From positions 5,489,743 to 5,553,742 of the forward strand of contig NC_088778.1 of the NCBI RefSeq assembly GCF_954871325.1: a stretch of DNA of 64,000 nt, written 5' to 3'. The DNA comes from Gordionus sp. m RMFG-2023 (lineage: Eukaryota; Nematomorpha; Gordioida; Chordodea; Parachordodidae). Under the pieces are notes generated by a model that saw nothing but the letters and a program-made list of their open reading frames with translations, was not told the DNA's origin and searched no databases. Of this stretch, positions 35,541 through 46,166 are shown one piece after another; positions within the stretch are counted from its first letter, which is position 1; each line of letters begins with the position of its first letter. Both the position numbers and the translations under genes were made by a program.

Positions 35541-38500
35541 GTATTTTTGATAAATAATGAAAATATGATTTTCACCTATTTATTCAATATAAAATAAAAT
35601 TTCAAAATTTAAATTGAGGAAATAATTTATCTCAAGGGTTTTTAATGCATCCATATCATTAGTGAGCAACAACCTCTTCTTTAGAAAATTACTTAACTGC
35701 ATATAGGGTGTTGTGGCTTGATTTTTCCACGTTACGTTTAAAACGCATTTGTTATTTTTTGTACAAGATATTCGTAAATTACTAATTTATATGTAAAAAA
35801 ATTATAATGTAACTTTAGAACAATATTATTAGGCTAGCAATACAAAAAAATCAAATACTATTTTTTAATCCCATTTCGCCTACATAGGTTGAAAATTAAT
35901 AATTATATGAAATTGGATCAGCTGCTATAAATCAAATTTACGCATTATAAAATTAAATCGTTGTAAAATACATTAATTTTGTTCTTTTAATTTTGATATG
36001 AGGTTTTATAGTTCAAATAACATATTTAATCCCATTTATATATTAATAAAAATATCGTAGGGTTGGGGGTCCAATGCTAGGTTTTTAGCTCTCTTAAATA
36101 AGTCAATGCGTGAAAAACGCATCAATAATTGCTCCCTATCTTTTAACATTAAAATTTTGACCTAATTCAACTTGTGAAATAGGTATGGCACTCATTCCTA
36201 TTTTTTTTATGCGAGAGATGGGGTGGGGATAATTTACAATGTTTCAACATCTAAGGTTTTTCTATCTATATTAATTAATTTACAAATATAAAATTTCGAA
36301 TAATAACAATGACCAAAAGATGATTCAAATGGGAAAGGTGTTAAGAAAAGGGGTTCCATTTGGTCAATGTGTTTCGCCACTTTGAATCAGATGCGAGATC
36401 CGAGGCAAATATGCTTGATTCCCTTGTCTATTTACAGTGGGCTGCAGCAAGGCTTTATGTCGGCCGATTTCACAAAAGTAAAATTCATAATCACAATAAA
36501 TATACATTACAGAAACAACTGCTTCTTAAATAAATTTTTTTTGTTAGAAAATATTGTACCCCGATGATGATGGGATAGTAAATCATTTTTTATTTTTTCA
36601 AAAATGCTTTTAAATTACATATATGTACAAAAATATGAGGAAAAAAGAAGGGACATAATACAAAATGGAGTAGAATTCAAACTATATTCCATCCTAACAG
36701 ATACTTTTCAATTATAGTTGATCTGGTGTTTCGAAATCAGAAGCTATAGCTTTGTTAGTAAGATATATTTAATCGGCTGAAAGATTAATAGATCTATACT
36801 GTACGGGTAACACGACCGGGCTTGATATTGAATAAATGTAATATGCAAACTTAGTTCCATAAATATACCCCTCAATTTCTTAGTTGGGCAATATGATGGT
36901 GCTTCAAACATGAGTGAAAGGATCAACGGAATACTGGCTTTGATTAGAGCTGAGTCCTCAAAGGCAGCTTTTATTTATTGCTATTGTCATCGATTAAATC
37001 TAATCATTCAATTATGTCAAGAGCTAAGGAATATTTTACGTAGACAAGATTCAAGTGTGTTTCAATGGTATCAAAAGATGTACAGTGCTCATAATATACT
37101 GACAAATTGGCAACAATTTTTACGCATCAAGAATACCATTCGGTAATTTTATCTTATTTGTTTAGATTTAACATGATCATATATAGCTATTGTAAATTTT
37201 TTTCTCTATTTTATACTGCAATGATGGCAGCTTTGACAAATTTAAAGGGAAGATCCTGCCACTTCTATCATGGCTAATGCTATAGTTTTTAGAATAGAAA
37301 AATTTTGTTTTATTTTATCACTTTGCGCTTTGGGTAAAATATTGTTGGTAACATGCTTGGTTTGTGCAAAATTGCAAACACTTTGAAAATTATAATTTAA
37401 ATTATTGTTGTTGTGGATCATTTTTTAATCTTATTAGATAATGACACGGAAAGGGGGGAAAAGAACCTCTTTATGAAAGTTTCTAGATTCATTAAAATTC
37501 AAAAAGGAAACAAGTATGCTTTATGCTACACTTGATTTGATAATAATGCAGTTTAAATGAAAGATTCAATGATGAATTAAGGAAATATTTAAAATCAAAC
37601 AATTTTCATCAAAGGGAATGGCGGAAAAGAAATTTGTTAAAAATGATCTGTAAATTTTATTACATTCGTGTCAAGTTTTTGAATAAATGTTTAAGTTTTG
37701 AAATATTTATATGATGTCTAAAAAGGGGAATGTAATTATTATACATGACCTGGAGATTAAAGAATCGTAAGACTTGCCAATCTGAGAATTGTAATATTTT
37801 ATTAAAATATTTATATAAATACATTGTTTAGCTTCTTCTTCTACTGATGATGATAATTCTGAAACTTATGACTCAGACTCGAAGAACTATTCGTTTATTT
37901 TACTTTATCGTTAATTTTTCTGCTTTCCTTTTTTGTCAATTTTGTATAAATATTTATTTTCCAACTACCTCATTTAGTTGCCGAAAGGGTCATGAGTAAA
38001 ATTAAATTTATTAAGAGAAGTCTACGTAGGACCATGAAAGATCCTTTTCTAAATAATTTAATCTTATCGCTATCTCTACTTTCTTTTTATGTTAGGTGTT
38101 TTGTGGTGATACTAAATTTTGCTTAAATGTAATTTATAATTGAAGTTCGGATTAAAAAATATAAAGAGTGTGGAGGGGAAGGGTATTTTTTTAGGGGTAG
38201 TATTCTGCTTACAGATTTTTAGAATGTAATATGTAACTAATTACTTTTGAAAAAAATTGTATTTTTAAAGCTTGAATGATAATCAAGTTTTAAAAAATAA
38301 ACAATTTATGCAATATGATAGATTTGCTGACCATGCCAAGAATGACAGATGGATATTGTCAATCAATTAATTTCAGGGTCACATTTAAATATATTTTAAT
38401 AATATTTTAGTGAGTAATTGGCATACAATGGCTAAATTTACTTTTAAATTTATACCGAAATTAAATTTTTTAATATTAAATAATTAATATATCAATTCTA

Positions 38501-41500
38501 AGATATTTTAAATTAATAAATAATTTTTATATATAGATTAAATTTATCAGAAGAAATAATAATTGCAATTCGGTATGCCATTAGAGATTATCTTATAATA
38601 ATTTATTAATCCTCACAAATTGGTTAAAAATACGAATTCATTAGTATTTAAGAGTCAAGCATAGCCCTGTTGGTATAAAAAATATCTTATGAAATATCCA
38701 TCAAATCAAAATATTATGTATCAAGAAATTTATAGCACAAAAAGATGAGGTGCGACGTCGTCTTTAGGGGGAGAAAACTAATTAACAGGAGAGATCGAAT
38801 TAATAAAACAAACATAATTAGCCTTAAGCATGGCCATTGCGATCCTTTACTAGCCTTTACAGGGCTGGCGGCAGACGTCTTTAAATTTTTTTTGAGCTAA
38901 ATCTTCATATGTCTTTAAGTGAAGCAAATAATTGGCACGAATATGTAATTAGAATCAGCGCTGTGTTTAGCGATCTTAAAATTTTGCCCCTGTTCAGAGC
39001 GTCTTTGTTAAAATTGGAAGGGGAGTTCGTGTCCAGATAAGAAAAATAATGACCCTACAATTCTTGTTATTCCATCAGGACACATACCATCGGGAAGATA
39101 GGAAAACCATTTGATCTAAGTACAGAGATATAATTTGATTGCAGCTCGAGTGTCGAGTTTGCCGTCAGGGATTATGCTTACAATGTAAAGGATGCATCAT
39201 CATTAGTATGAAATTAGCTGCATTTATATGGTAATGAGAAAGGAATGTTGAATGTGTTACATAGAATATGGCTGATCTCGTGGTTATCCAATTCAAGTTT
39301 GAGATTTTTAGACATAACTCTATTTCTACAATAGCATTATGAATGATTTCTGACAACTATTATATTATTTATAAATTTAGAAAGATGTTATTATAAGAAA
39401 GAAAGAAGGAAAGAAAGAAAGGAAAGGGAGGAAGGAAGAAAGGAAAGAAATAAAGAAAAAAGATCATTATGTTTATTTCCTTCATCTACCGAAGGCATAC
39501 GTAGCCTGTTATTATGGCGTAGGTTACCTGGGTTTCGTGATGATGGTATATGGAGCAGTTAACGCGATAGTGTGCCTCATTTCAGGTTACCTGAACAAGA
39601 AAATATCTCGCTGGCCGCTATTTTTAACGGCCGCTATAATCCATTCCTTTCTGGTTTTTCCGATTCTGGCTTTCTCTAAACAAGCTTTCGCTACCCACTT
39701 CTACCTTATGTTCGTCGTTGCGGGTTTATGGGGATGCTTTGATGGTATTTACCAACCACAAATCAATGGTATATTAAAAAATTATTTGATTTTATAATGA
39801 TTTAATTCCTTTATATATTAAGTAACGATTTTCCTCAACAATATATTGTTAGATGAGTAAGATAATATCATTAGAGTGAGATGATAGTGACATTATATGA
39901 GAATCGAAAGTATTTTAATTTAAGCATCGACCTTATAAATTATGGGCATAAATTATGGGCAAGGGTTTCTTGCTACATTTTTAGAGAAAAAGAAAGAAAG
40001 AGAGGTATAAAAATCCATATCCTCACTATTTTCCATCTTTCTAAAGCAGATTTTCGCAATTCTTTATAAGATATAAATATTTAATAAAAAGTTTAATATC
40101 ACTCATTTGAGCAGCTAATTAAATGGTAAAATCATATATTATTTATATTATATAAATGTATTTGTTTGTATATTATGTTTAGTTATAATTACTTTAAATT
40201 TTACTTCCTCTAGGAAATAAAATTTTTTTAAAAATATTTGGTAAATTAATATTTTCAAGGCTATAATTTATAGGTAAAAGTCTTGACATTAACACTTGCT
40301 TAATTACACTTATTTACTTTTACAAATGTGTTTTTTTAGTCAATCTGCTATTTTTTCAAATTTAAATCAATTTTTGGAAGCATTTTTTATTATAATTTTC
40401 ATGGAAATGTATTTCATCATGTTAGAAAATGTAAAAAAACCCTTACTCTCAACCCTTCCTATAATCTTGCTGCTATTTGTACATAAAACAAAAATATCAG
40501 GCTTATACCCTTAAAATTCTTTATTTGCTATAAACGTTCATAATATCAATATTAACATTCATATGAAAATAAGTAAACAATAATATACATAGTAAAATGT
40601 GAAATGTTTAAGATCAGTCCAAGTCATCCAATATATTCCGTGCATTCTTGATCTCTTTGTCCTCCCACCATGGCATCCCGTGATCTCCCCTTCCCACTTC
40701 CATCGCTAAGGAAAATTAATTGTTCATGTCAGAAAAATTGACTGACATTTAGTATAGTATATTAAATTTATTTCTTCTTTTTTCTAACTGCTACAACACG
40801 CCCACCCTTCAGGCCCAGCGTCCCTCTCTCTCTGGTGGCATTGTATCGAATCGTCCATTTGAATTGTATCAACTTTCGGTACGCCTTGAAAACGTTCACG
40901 GAATTTATCGAATCGCCTCCTCTTATGATGATTTATAGTATAATATCTCCAATACATTTCAATATATAATCGCTGAAAAAAATGTTAACAATAATGACAT
41001 TTACATCGTGTTATCCCCATTTATAATCTATGGAACAGTAATATTGACAAAATATACAAGCAAAACATACTAATTAATTTCTTTTAATACATTTGGAAAA
41101 TATGAATTATAATATACATTATTCGGGGTCTGACTAATGGGAATTAGGAAATAATGATTTTACATATAATACTGTAATGTGAACAAATCATGTGTGAAAT
41201 GCAATTTCAACAACATGTAATTTTCCTTATGTCATGTAAAAAAACAAAGCAACATTTTTTTTTAAATATCTCCTAAAATAAATAGAAAAATCTATTTTTA
41301 GGTATTAAAAATAATCGCGAAAATTTGTCGAACAAAGATTTTAAATAAAATTACAAGGAATAAGTATAGACATAAACTTAATATTTTATAAGGTGGAAAA
41401 ATATATAATATGCAGAAAATAAAATATTTTTCTCCTAGGAATTACTCAGTATCCTAAAAAAAGTATACCATTAACCCCATCACAATTAGCACGGATTCAC

Positions 41501-44500
41501 AGAAATGTAGAATGCAAAGTAATAAAAATTGAGAATATAATGGGCTATATGGTATATATGTAGAGAATTTTTAATATCACATTCACAATATAAAATAATC
41601 TGAGTCTTTTTTTTTTATTTTTAAAAAAATACATGTTTTTAATATACACAGTAAAATGTGATGTGCTATAAAATTATTACAAAGATAAAAACAGTAAAAT
41701 GTGATGTGCTATAAAATTATTACAAAGATAAAAAAAAATGTAATACACAAAATAAATTTTCAAAAAAAAATTAAAAAAAAAAACTTTCTCAAGTATTTAA
41801 ACTAAACAATATTTCCATCTTAAGGCATACCCATCAACACATGGCTGACCATCCATAAAAATATTTTTCCTTTAATAAAAATTACAATAAACACAGTATA
41901 ATACATGCAAATAAAAAATTTTATAAAATTTTATAATAAAAAAAATATATATTAAATATAATTTCATAATTTTAAAAAAAAATATTTAAGTACCATAATT
42001 TCTACCAATATATCATATAAATACATGCCAAATTTATATATATATCAACAATATCAAACTTATACCAATATATCTAAAAATCCATGCCAAATTTATATAT
42101 ATATTATATATATATATATCACACATTAAATCAAAAATCACTATCCACATCTACATTATAGATATTATTTTGACTTTTATCATAACTCAATTCCTTTAAT
42201 TTCAATGTACTTCACAATGTTATTACATAACCTGCAGACACATTACCTCATATCTTCACCGATATCGTTCCTTTTAACCTAAATGTATCTCCTATATGCT
42301 TCATATAACATTATTTTTCATCTAAATGCATCCTATATATGTTTATCATTTATAATTAAATATATCATATGTGTAATTAAAATTACACCATATTTCCTAA
42401 AAATGGTTAATTACTTCAAAATAAACTACATAAACTCACCCACAATAGATCCCTTAATAATATATCAACTTTAATTGAAACTGGATTACATATACAATTA
42501 TTAACATTAATTAATAATAAATCCTCCCACACCTGTCCATCCCTTTAAAAACCCAAATGCATAATTATATAACAAATATTTTATTACAAAAATCCTTTTC
42601 TTTATATATTTTCATAAATCCTCAATTACACTAATTTATATCTTAATCACACTTACAATCATCAATTAAATATTTTTTAACCCTATATATACATATATAT
42701 ATTCCTGCTCATTATAATCCCCAAAATTTAAATATTGAGCAATCTTTTCTGTCCTGCATTACGTGAGGTCTGATGATGGAAACCTATTCGCTTCAATGAG
42801 TCTTAAGGCTTACCAAATAACAAGACAATAACATATTGTCAAACATTGGATGTAAAAATATAAATCTAGACATATAATACCACAAATATTGTCTTAAATG
42901 GGACAAAATGAATCAAATATCATTAACCATTAATATATATTATACTTCATATATATATATAATAAATTAATCATTTTATTTTCATTTTCAGCCCTAATAC
43001 TCATTACATACTTTCTATCCTTTTCCTTATTTGCCAAATATCGAAAACAAAATACTAAAATCCCTTAATCTCACTTCTTTCTGACACCCTGTATAGTGGT
43101 TAATAATTGCGTTATGTACCGAAACTCTTGTGTTTCTGATCGTAGGTCACGGTCAACAACTGTAAAAAAAATCTTACTCTCAACCCTTCCTATAATCTTG
43201 CTGCCATTTGATAAAACAAAAATATCAGACTTATACCTTTCAAATTCTTTATTTGCTATAAACGTTCATAATATCAATGTTAACATTCATATGAAAACAA
43301 GTAAACAATAATATACATAGTAAAATGAGAAATCTTCAAGATCAGTCCAAGTCATCCAATATATTCTGTGCATTCTTGATCTCTTTGTCCTCCCACCATG
43401 GCATCCCGTGATTTTCCCATCTTACTTCCATCCCCAAGAAAAATTAATTGTTCATGTCAGAAAAAATGACTGACATTTAGTATATTATATTAAATTTATT
43501 TCTCCTTTTTTCTAACTGCTACAACTGAAAACCTATTAGATTTTTAGAAAATTTTACCTAATTTTGAATTTCCATAGATTTTCTTAAATATAAATTATAA
43601 ATGGTTCAAAAATTAAGGCCAAAATCCTCTAAAATTCATAGCGTTTTTAATTCTAATCTTCTGGAGTCCATTTCCGATAATATCCGATTTTTTCAAAATA
43701 AATTATTTAAATTTTTTCAAAATAAATTATTTAATTTGAAAAATAAAAATATCATATTGACAAAACACATTGATGCTAACATACAAATGAAATTCTTTAT
43801 TTTGAAACTTTTTGTTCGGATCTGCATCGGGCCTAATTTTTCAAGCCCTGCCCGGCCCGATATTTTTTTTAAGAAAGTTTTGCCGGCCTGGCCCGAACCC
43901 GAAATTTTTAAAAAAGTTTTCCGGCCCAGCCCGAACCCGAGTATTTTTTAAAAAAATTTACTCATCCGGCCCGTCCGGAATTTATTTAAATATAGAAATT
44001 AATTTTTATAATTACTCAAAGTAAAAGACATATGTTAAATGTCGTTTAATTTCAATAAATAAAATCAAATATATTTATTTTACATAAATATTCAATATAA
44101 AATTGTTAAATTTAGATATATAAAAAAATTTCCAAGTCCTGACCCGACCCGAACCCGATTAGTTTAAATAGAATTAGAAACAAAAAAATGTTTCTTTACT
44201 TATTAATTTTAGCCAAGATGGATCATAAAAATGTTTTTTTTTGTGTTAACATTAAAACTATAAGGTTTTAAAATGAAAGAAAGAGTTAATGGGGCAAGAA
44301 TAATCAAAATTCTTCATACTTTTTATATATCAGAGACCAGCATAGGCATTAAAAAATTTGGACCCGGCCTGGGCTTTAGATTTTCAAGCTCAGCCCGGTC
44401 GGGATTAAAAATATTTGGGCCCAGTCCTGATATATTAATAAAATTTGGGCCCGGCCCTGATATATTAAAAAAATTAAAATACTGCCCGGCCCTTTTACCC

Positions 44501-46166
44501 GCAGATCCGAATCTGCAGGTCTCTGATATATATTTTTCGTCAAGGTTGGAAAAAAAGTTACAAATAGCATTAAATTTCAGGAAGGGTTATTATATATAAC
44601 GCTCCTCCAATTTTAGATAAGGAAAAACTTCTATAACAGTTCTGTTTGTTTATTTAACGTAGTAATTGCTTATTTATCAATATTTTTAAACCATAATGAT
44701 TTTTTTAAAAATATAAATGTTTAAAATGGACTGCCAGATTAATTTGGTTAGCGGTTAATAAGGAATCCAATAGAAGGAAGAAATCGTATTACCTCTAATC
44801 TCTTCCGTTGTAGAATTTAGTCATTTTGTTTTCTATTTTCTTAAATCATGGCAGCCAACATGTGACTATTTTAACACAGGAAGATATCGACCATCCTTCT
44901 GAAAGAAGATGAATAGAGTACTATAGATGATGATATCATAGATGAAAAAGATTACTTAACGTTTTATTAAGAAGCATTTTCACATTGTTCTTCACTTTTA
45001 TTATTAAATTTTCTTTAGTGTACAAGATACAACTGGTTAAAATATATTTTTTATATTTCCAAAAGTTAGAGTTGGAATCTACAAAGAGTTATAATAACGT
45101 CAAATGTGAAGTAATCCTATATCTCTGAGATCCATCAGAAATCAAATATACAACATAAATATCTAAATAAATAATTTATTCGTTACAGTTACAAATTTAC
45201 CTTCCTTCACTCCCACATAGCTCTTATATTCGTTTGTAAAATTTAATTATTAGATGAAACTGGGCCTTAAAAATATAATAATTTTTTTAAATTTTTTTAA
45301 AATGATAATCTTTATAATAGATATCACATCAAATTTGATAATAAAATGTTAATAAACTAGTTTTCCCTACTGCTTTTAATATTCTTGACTTTACAGCGAA
45401 ATGAATCTATAAAATTATTAATTCCATTTTAATAGTGTTGTTAAATAGCTCAAGATTTTTGCCAGAAAAATATTGCCAAGGCCTTGATATTTCGCTAATA
45501 GATGTTCAAACCTTTAGGTCATCTATGAGCAAAATCTTTAGGCTTACGTTATTTTCTTTTGGATAAAATATTGAGTTAGCCGTTTTTAAAAATCGGCTCA
45601 AATAGAGCCATTTAACAACACAGGATTTTAATGTATTCTTATCTCTAATTATGTGAAGACGAGCTTTTTGTAATCTTTAACACGTACTAAATAAAGGCAA
45701 AATAATCGTTAGCTTTTTTAGAAGTAAAGGGTAGTAACTTAACCTTATTTTTTTCTTTGAATAACGGTAATCGTTAATTTTTTTAAAGTATCATTTCCAA
45801 TCTTGTATATATATTATATGAAGGGACACTGTTAATTAAAGGAGTCACTATTTTCATGATGAGATTAGTATACTTCTCATGTGGTCCTTTATTCTGCATA
45901 CTTATATTGAAATATATAGTTATTAATGTATAATATTATTTTAAAAAATACAAATTTTAGGTTTATATAGTTCGTTATTCCAAAACAATCCTGAACCAGC
46001 TTTCGCCAATCATAGACTATGGGAATCCTTAGGGTTCATAATAAGTTTCGGTTATCACGATGCTCTATGTATCAAATTTAAACTCATTTTCATGTCCGTC
46101 ATGCTCGTTTTGGCTACCATCTCTTACATCGTTTTGGAGACCAGAGTCAAAAATAGAGTGTCATAA
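34631..46166 (+). CDS. UNC-93-like major facilitator superfamily protein, four coding exons
   Basis: Exons 34631-35540, 36320-36477, 39495-39768 and 45961-46166 join in consistent phase (1, 0, 1) to 1548 nt, 515 residues, close to animal UNC93A length. It is a polytopic membrane protein of the UNC-93 branch of the MFS. Worm UNC-93 is a regulatory subunit of a two-pore K+ channel and UNC93B1 traffics Toll-like receptors; for UNC93A-like members the substrate is unknown. Seen: N-terminal helices (FFLLFSAFQAVSTLQTSI, ~30-47), the family motif SALLGLAAGPLWTSQSVYIT (~112-131), a long Ser/Asn-rich polar loop (~140-190), AIAPFLFGIFFAFFQTGSLL, then YSGLQQGFMSADFTK (342-356), GLWGCFDGIYQPQING and NHRLWESLGFIISFGY (464-479). 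The start follows CAAA and sits just before helix 1. Introns are 779, 3017 and 6192 bp and full of repeats. Standard code, no internal stop, so it is probably functional. Confidence 0.93.
36320..36477 (+). CDS. UNC-93-like exon 2
   Basis: Begins after CCAAAAG; this is the only nearby AG upstream of the conserved region that restores phase 1. It encodes a short basic linker, then SMCFATLNQMRDPRQ and PLSIYSGLQQGFMSADFTK, a strong UNC-93 family block. Donor ACAAAA|GTAAAA. The acceptor has a poor pyrimidine tract, so the exact 5' edge is the least certain part. Confidence 0.85.
36715..38080 (+). pseudogene. hAT transposase relic inside UNC-93 intron 2
   Basis: Plus-strand remnants in the same order as the transposase at 4928-9491. 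36720-36830 reads SGVSKSEAIALLVRYI and NTTGLDIE (compare VSKKECIALLVRYI, ETTGENI there). 36880-37010 reads LVGQYDGASNMSERING and AAFIYCYCHRLNLII, the catalytic-fold region. ~37965-38080 has AERVMSKIKFI and MKDPFLNNLIL of the dimerisation domain. Stops and frame changes throughout. Termini not found. It lies in sense orientation to the host gene. Confidence 0.8.
38720..39190 (+). other. Less AT-rich segment in UNC-93 intron 2, unidentified
   Basis: Composition is nearer coding DNA than the rest of the intron (e.g. GCGACGTCGTC, GGGCTGGCGGCAGACGTC), but no frame stays open and no family could be recognised. Possibly a decayed transposon. Confidence 0.35.
39396..39462. repeat. Polypurine GAAA/GGAA microsatellite
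   Basis: Degenerate (GAAA)n/(GGAA)n run ending ~33 bp before the UNC-93 exon 3 acceptor. Confidence 0.9.
39495..39768 (+). CDS. UNC-93-like exon 3
   Basis: Acceptor TCTACCGAAG|GCATAC, preceded at 39470-39490 by a short pyrimidine-rich stretch downstream of a 65-bp polypurine microsatellite. Encodes AYVACYYGVGYLGFVMMVYG through helices to GLWGCFDGIYQPQIN. Donor AATG|GTATAT. Confidence 0.92.
40431..40797. repeat. 365-bp direct repeat, left copy (UNC-93 intron 3)
   Basis: About 90% identical by eye to 43162-43525, same orientation, 2364 bp apart. Begins TGTAAAAAAA (the T at 40430) and ends GCTACAAC. It could be paired ends of a non-autonomous element, because TG...CA can be drawn at the edges, or a segmental duplication. 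No target duplication or typical primer-binding site was found. It contains a small minus-strand open frame (40614-40703). Confidence 0.85.
40614..40703 (-). other. Small open frame in the left direct repeat
   Basis: 29 codons on the minus strand, from an ATG to TGA, ending GMPWWEDKEIKNARNILDDL-D. It is preceded by a pyrimidine-rich stretch with an AG, like a splice acceptor. The equivalent frame of the same length is open in the right copy (43342-43431). Not recognised; may be a terminal exon captured by the repeat or chance. Confidence 0.3.
40783..40915 (-). other. Coding-like minus-strand frame next to the left direct repeat
   Basis: The minus strand is open and of unusually even composition for this intron. 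It reads NVFKAYRKLIQFKWTIRYNA then TRERGTLGLKGGRVVAVRKK, closing with a stop just inside the repeat. Not recognised. A purine-rich stretch directly abuts the repeat edge. Could be an exon of an unknown gene or the tail of a decayed element. Confidence 0.3.
41648..41733. repeat. Tandem duplication, 43 bp x 2
   Basis: Two perfect adjacent copies of a unit beginning ACAGTAAAATGTGATGTGCT, in UNC-93 intron 3. Confidence 0.93.
43162..43525. repeat. 365-bp direct repeat, right copy (UNC-93 intron 3)
   Basis: Same sequence and orientation as 40431-40797. Between the copies lies AT-rich DNA with (TA)n runs near 42090-42120 and no recognisable coding sequence apart from the stretch at 40783-40915. Confidence 0.85.
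43817..44160. repeat. GGCCCGG-rich MITE, copy 2
   Basis: GGATCTGCATCGGGCC followed by repeated GCCCGACCC/GGCCCGAACCCG motifs, the same AT-rich middle as 33390-33540, then CCTGACCCGACCCGAACCCG. Same family as 33276-33596. Confidence 0.7.
44329..44527. repeat. Short MITE with CAGAGACC ends
   Basis: CAGAGACCAGCATAGG at the left and CTGCAGGTCTCTG at the right, flanked by TATATAT. The interior is a run of GGGCCCGG-type words. Probably a hAT-type non-autonomous element related to the preceding one. Confidence 0.6.
45433..45623. repeat. Foldback MITE, copy 5
   Basis: Well preserved: TAGTGTTGTTAAATAGCTC on the left against GAGCCATTTAACAACACA on the right, with flanking CATTTTAA/GATTTTAA (8 bp, one mismatch). 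Central block GGTCATCTATGAGCAAAATC. Lies 340 bp before UNC-93 exon 4. Confidence 0.85.
45961..46166 (+). CDS. UNC-93-like exon 4 (terminal)
   Basis: Acceptor AAATTTTAG|GTTTAT. The split Gly codon then gives LYSSLFQNNPEPAFANHRLW, the family's C-terminal signature, followed by the last helix and a short basic tail ending RVKNRVS and TAA at 46164-46166. Confidence 0.92.

Noticed and set aside
40431-43525. Complete LTR retrotransposon bounded by the 365-bp repeats
   Set aside because: No target duplication, no convincing primer-binding site and no recognisable gag or pol between the repeats; left as an unexplained repeat pair.
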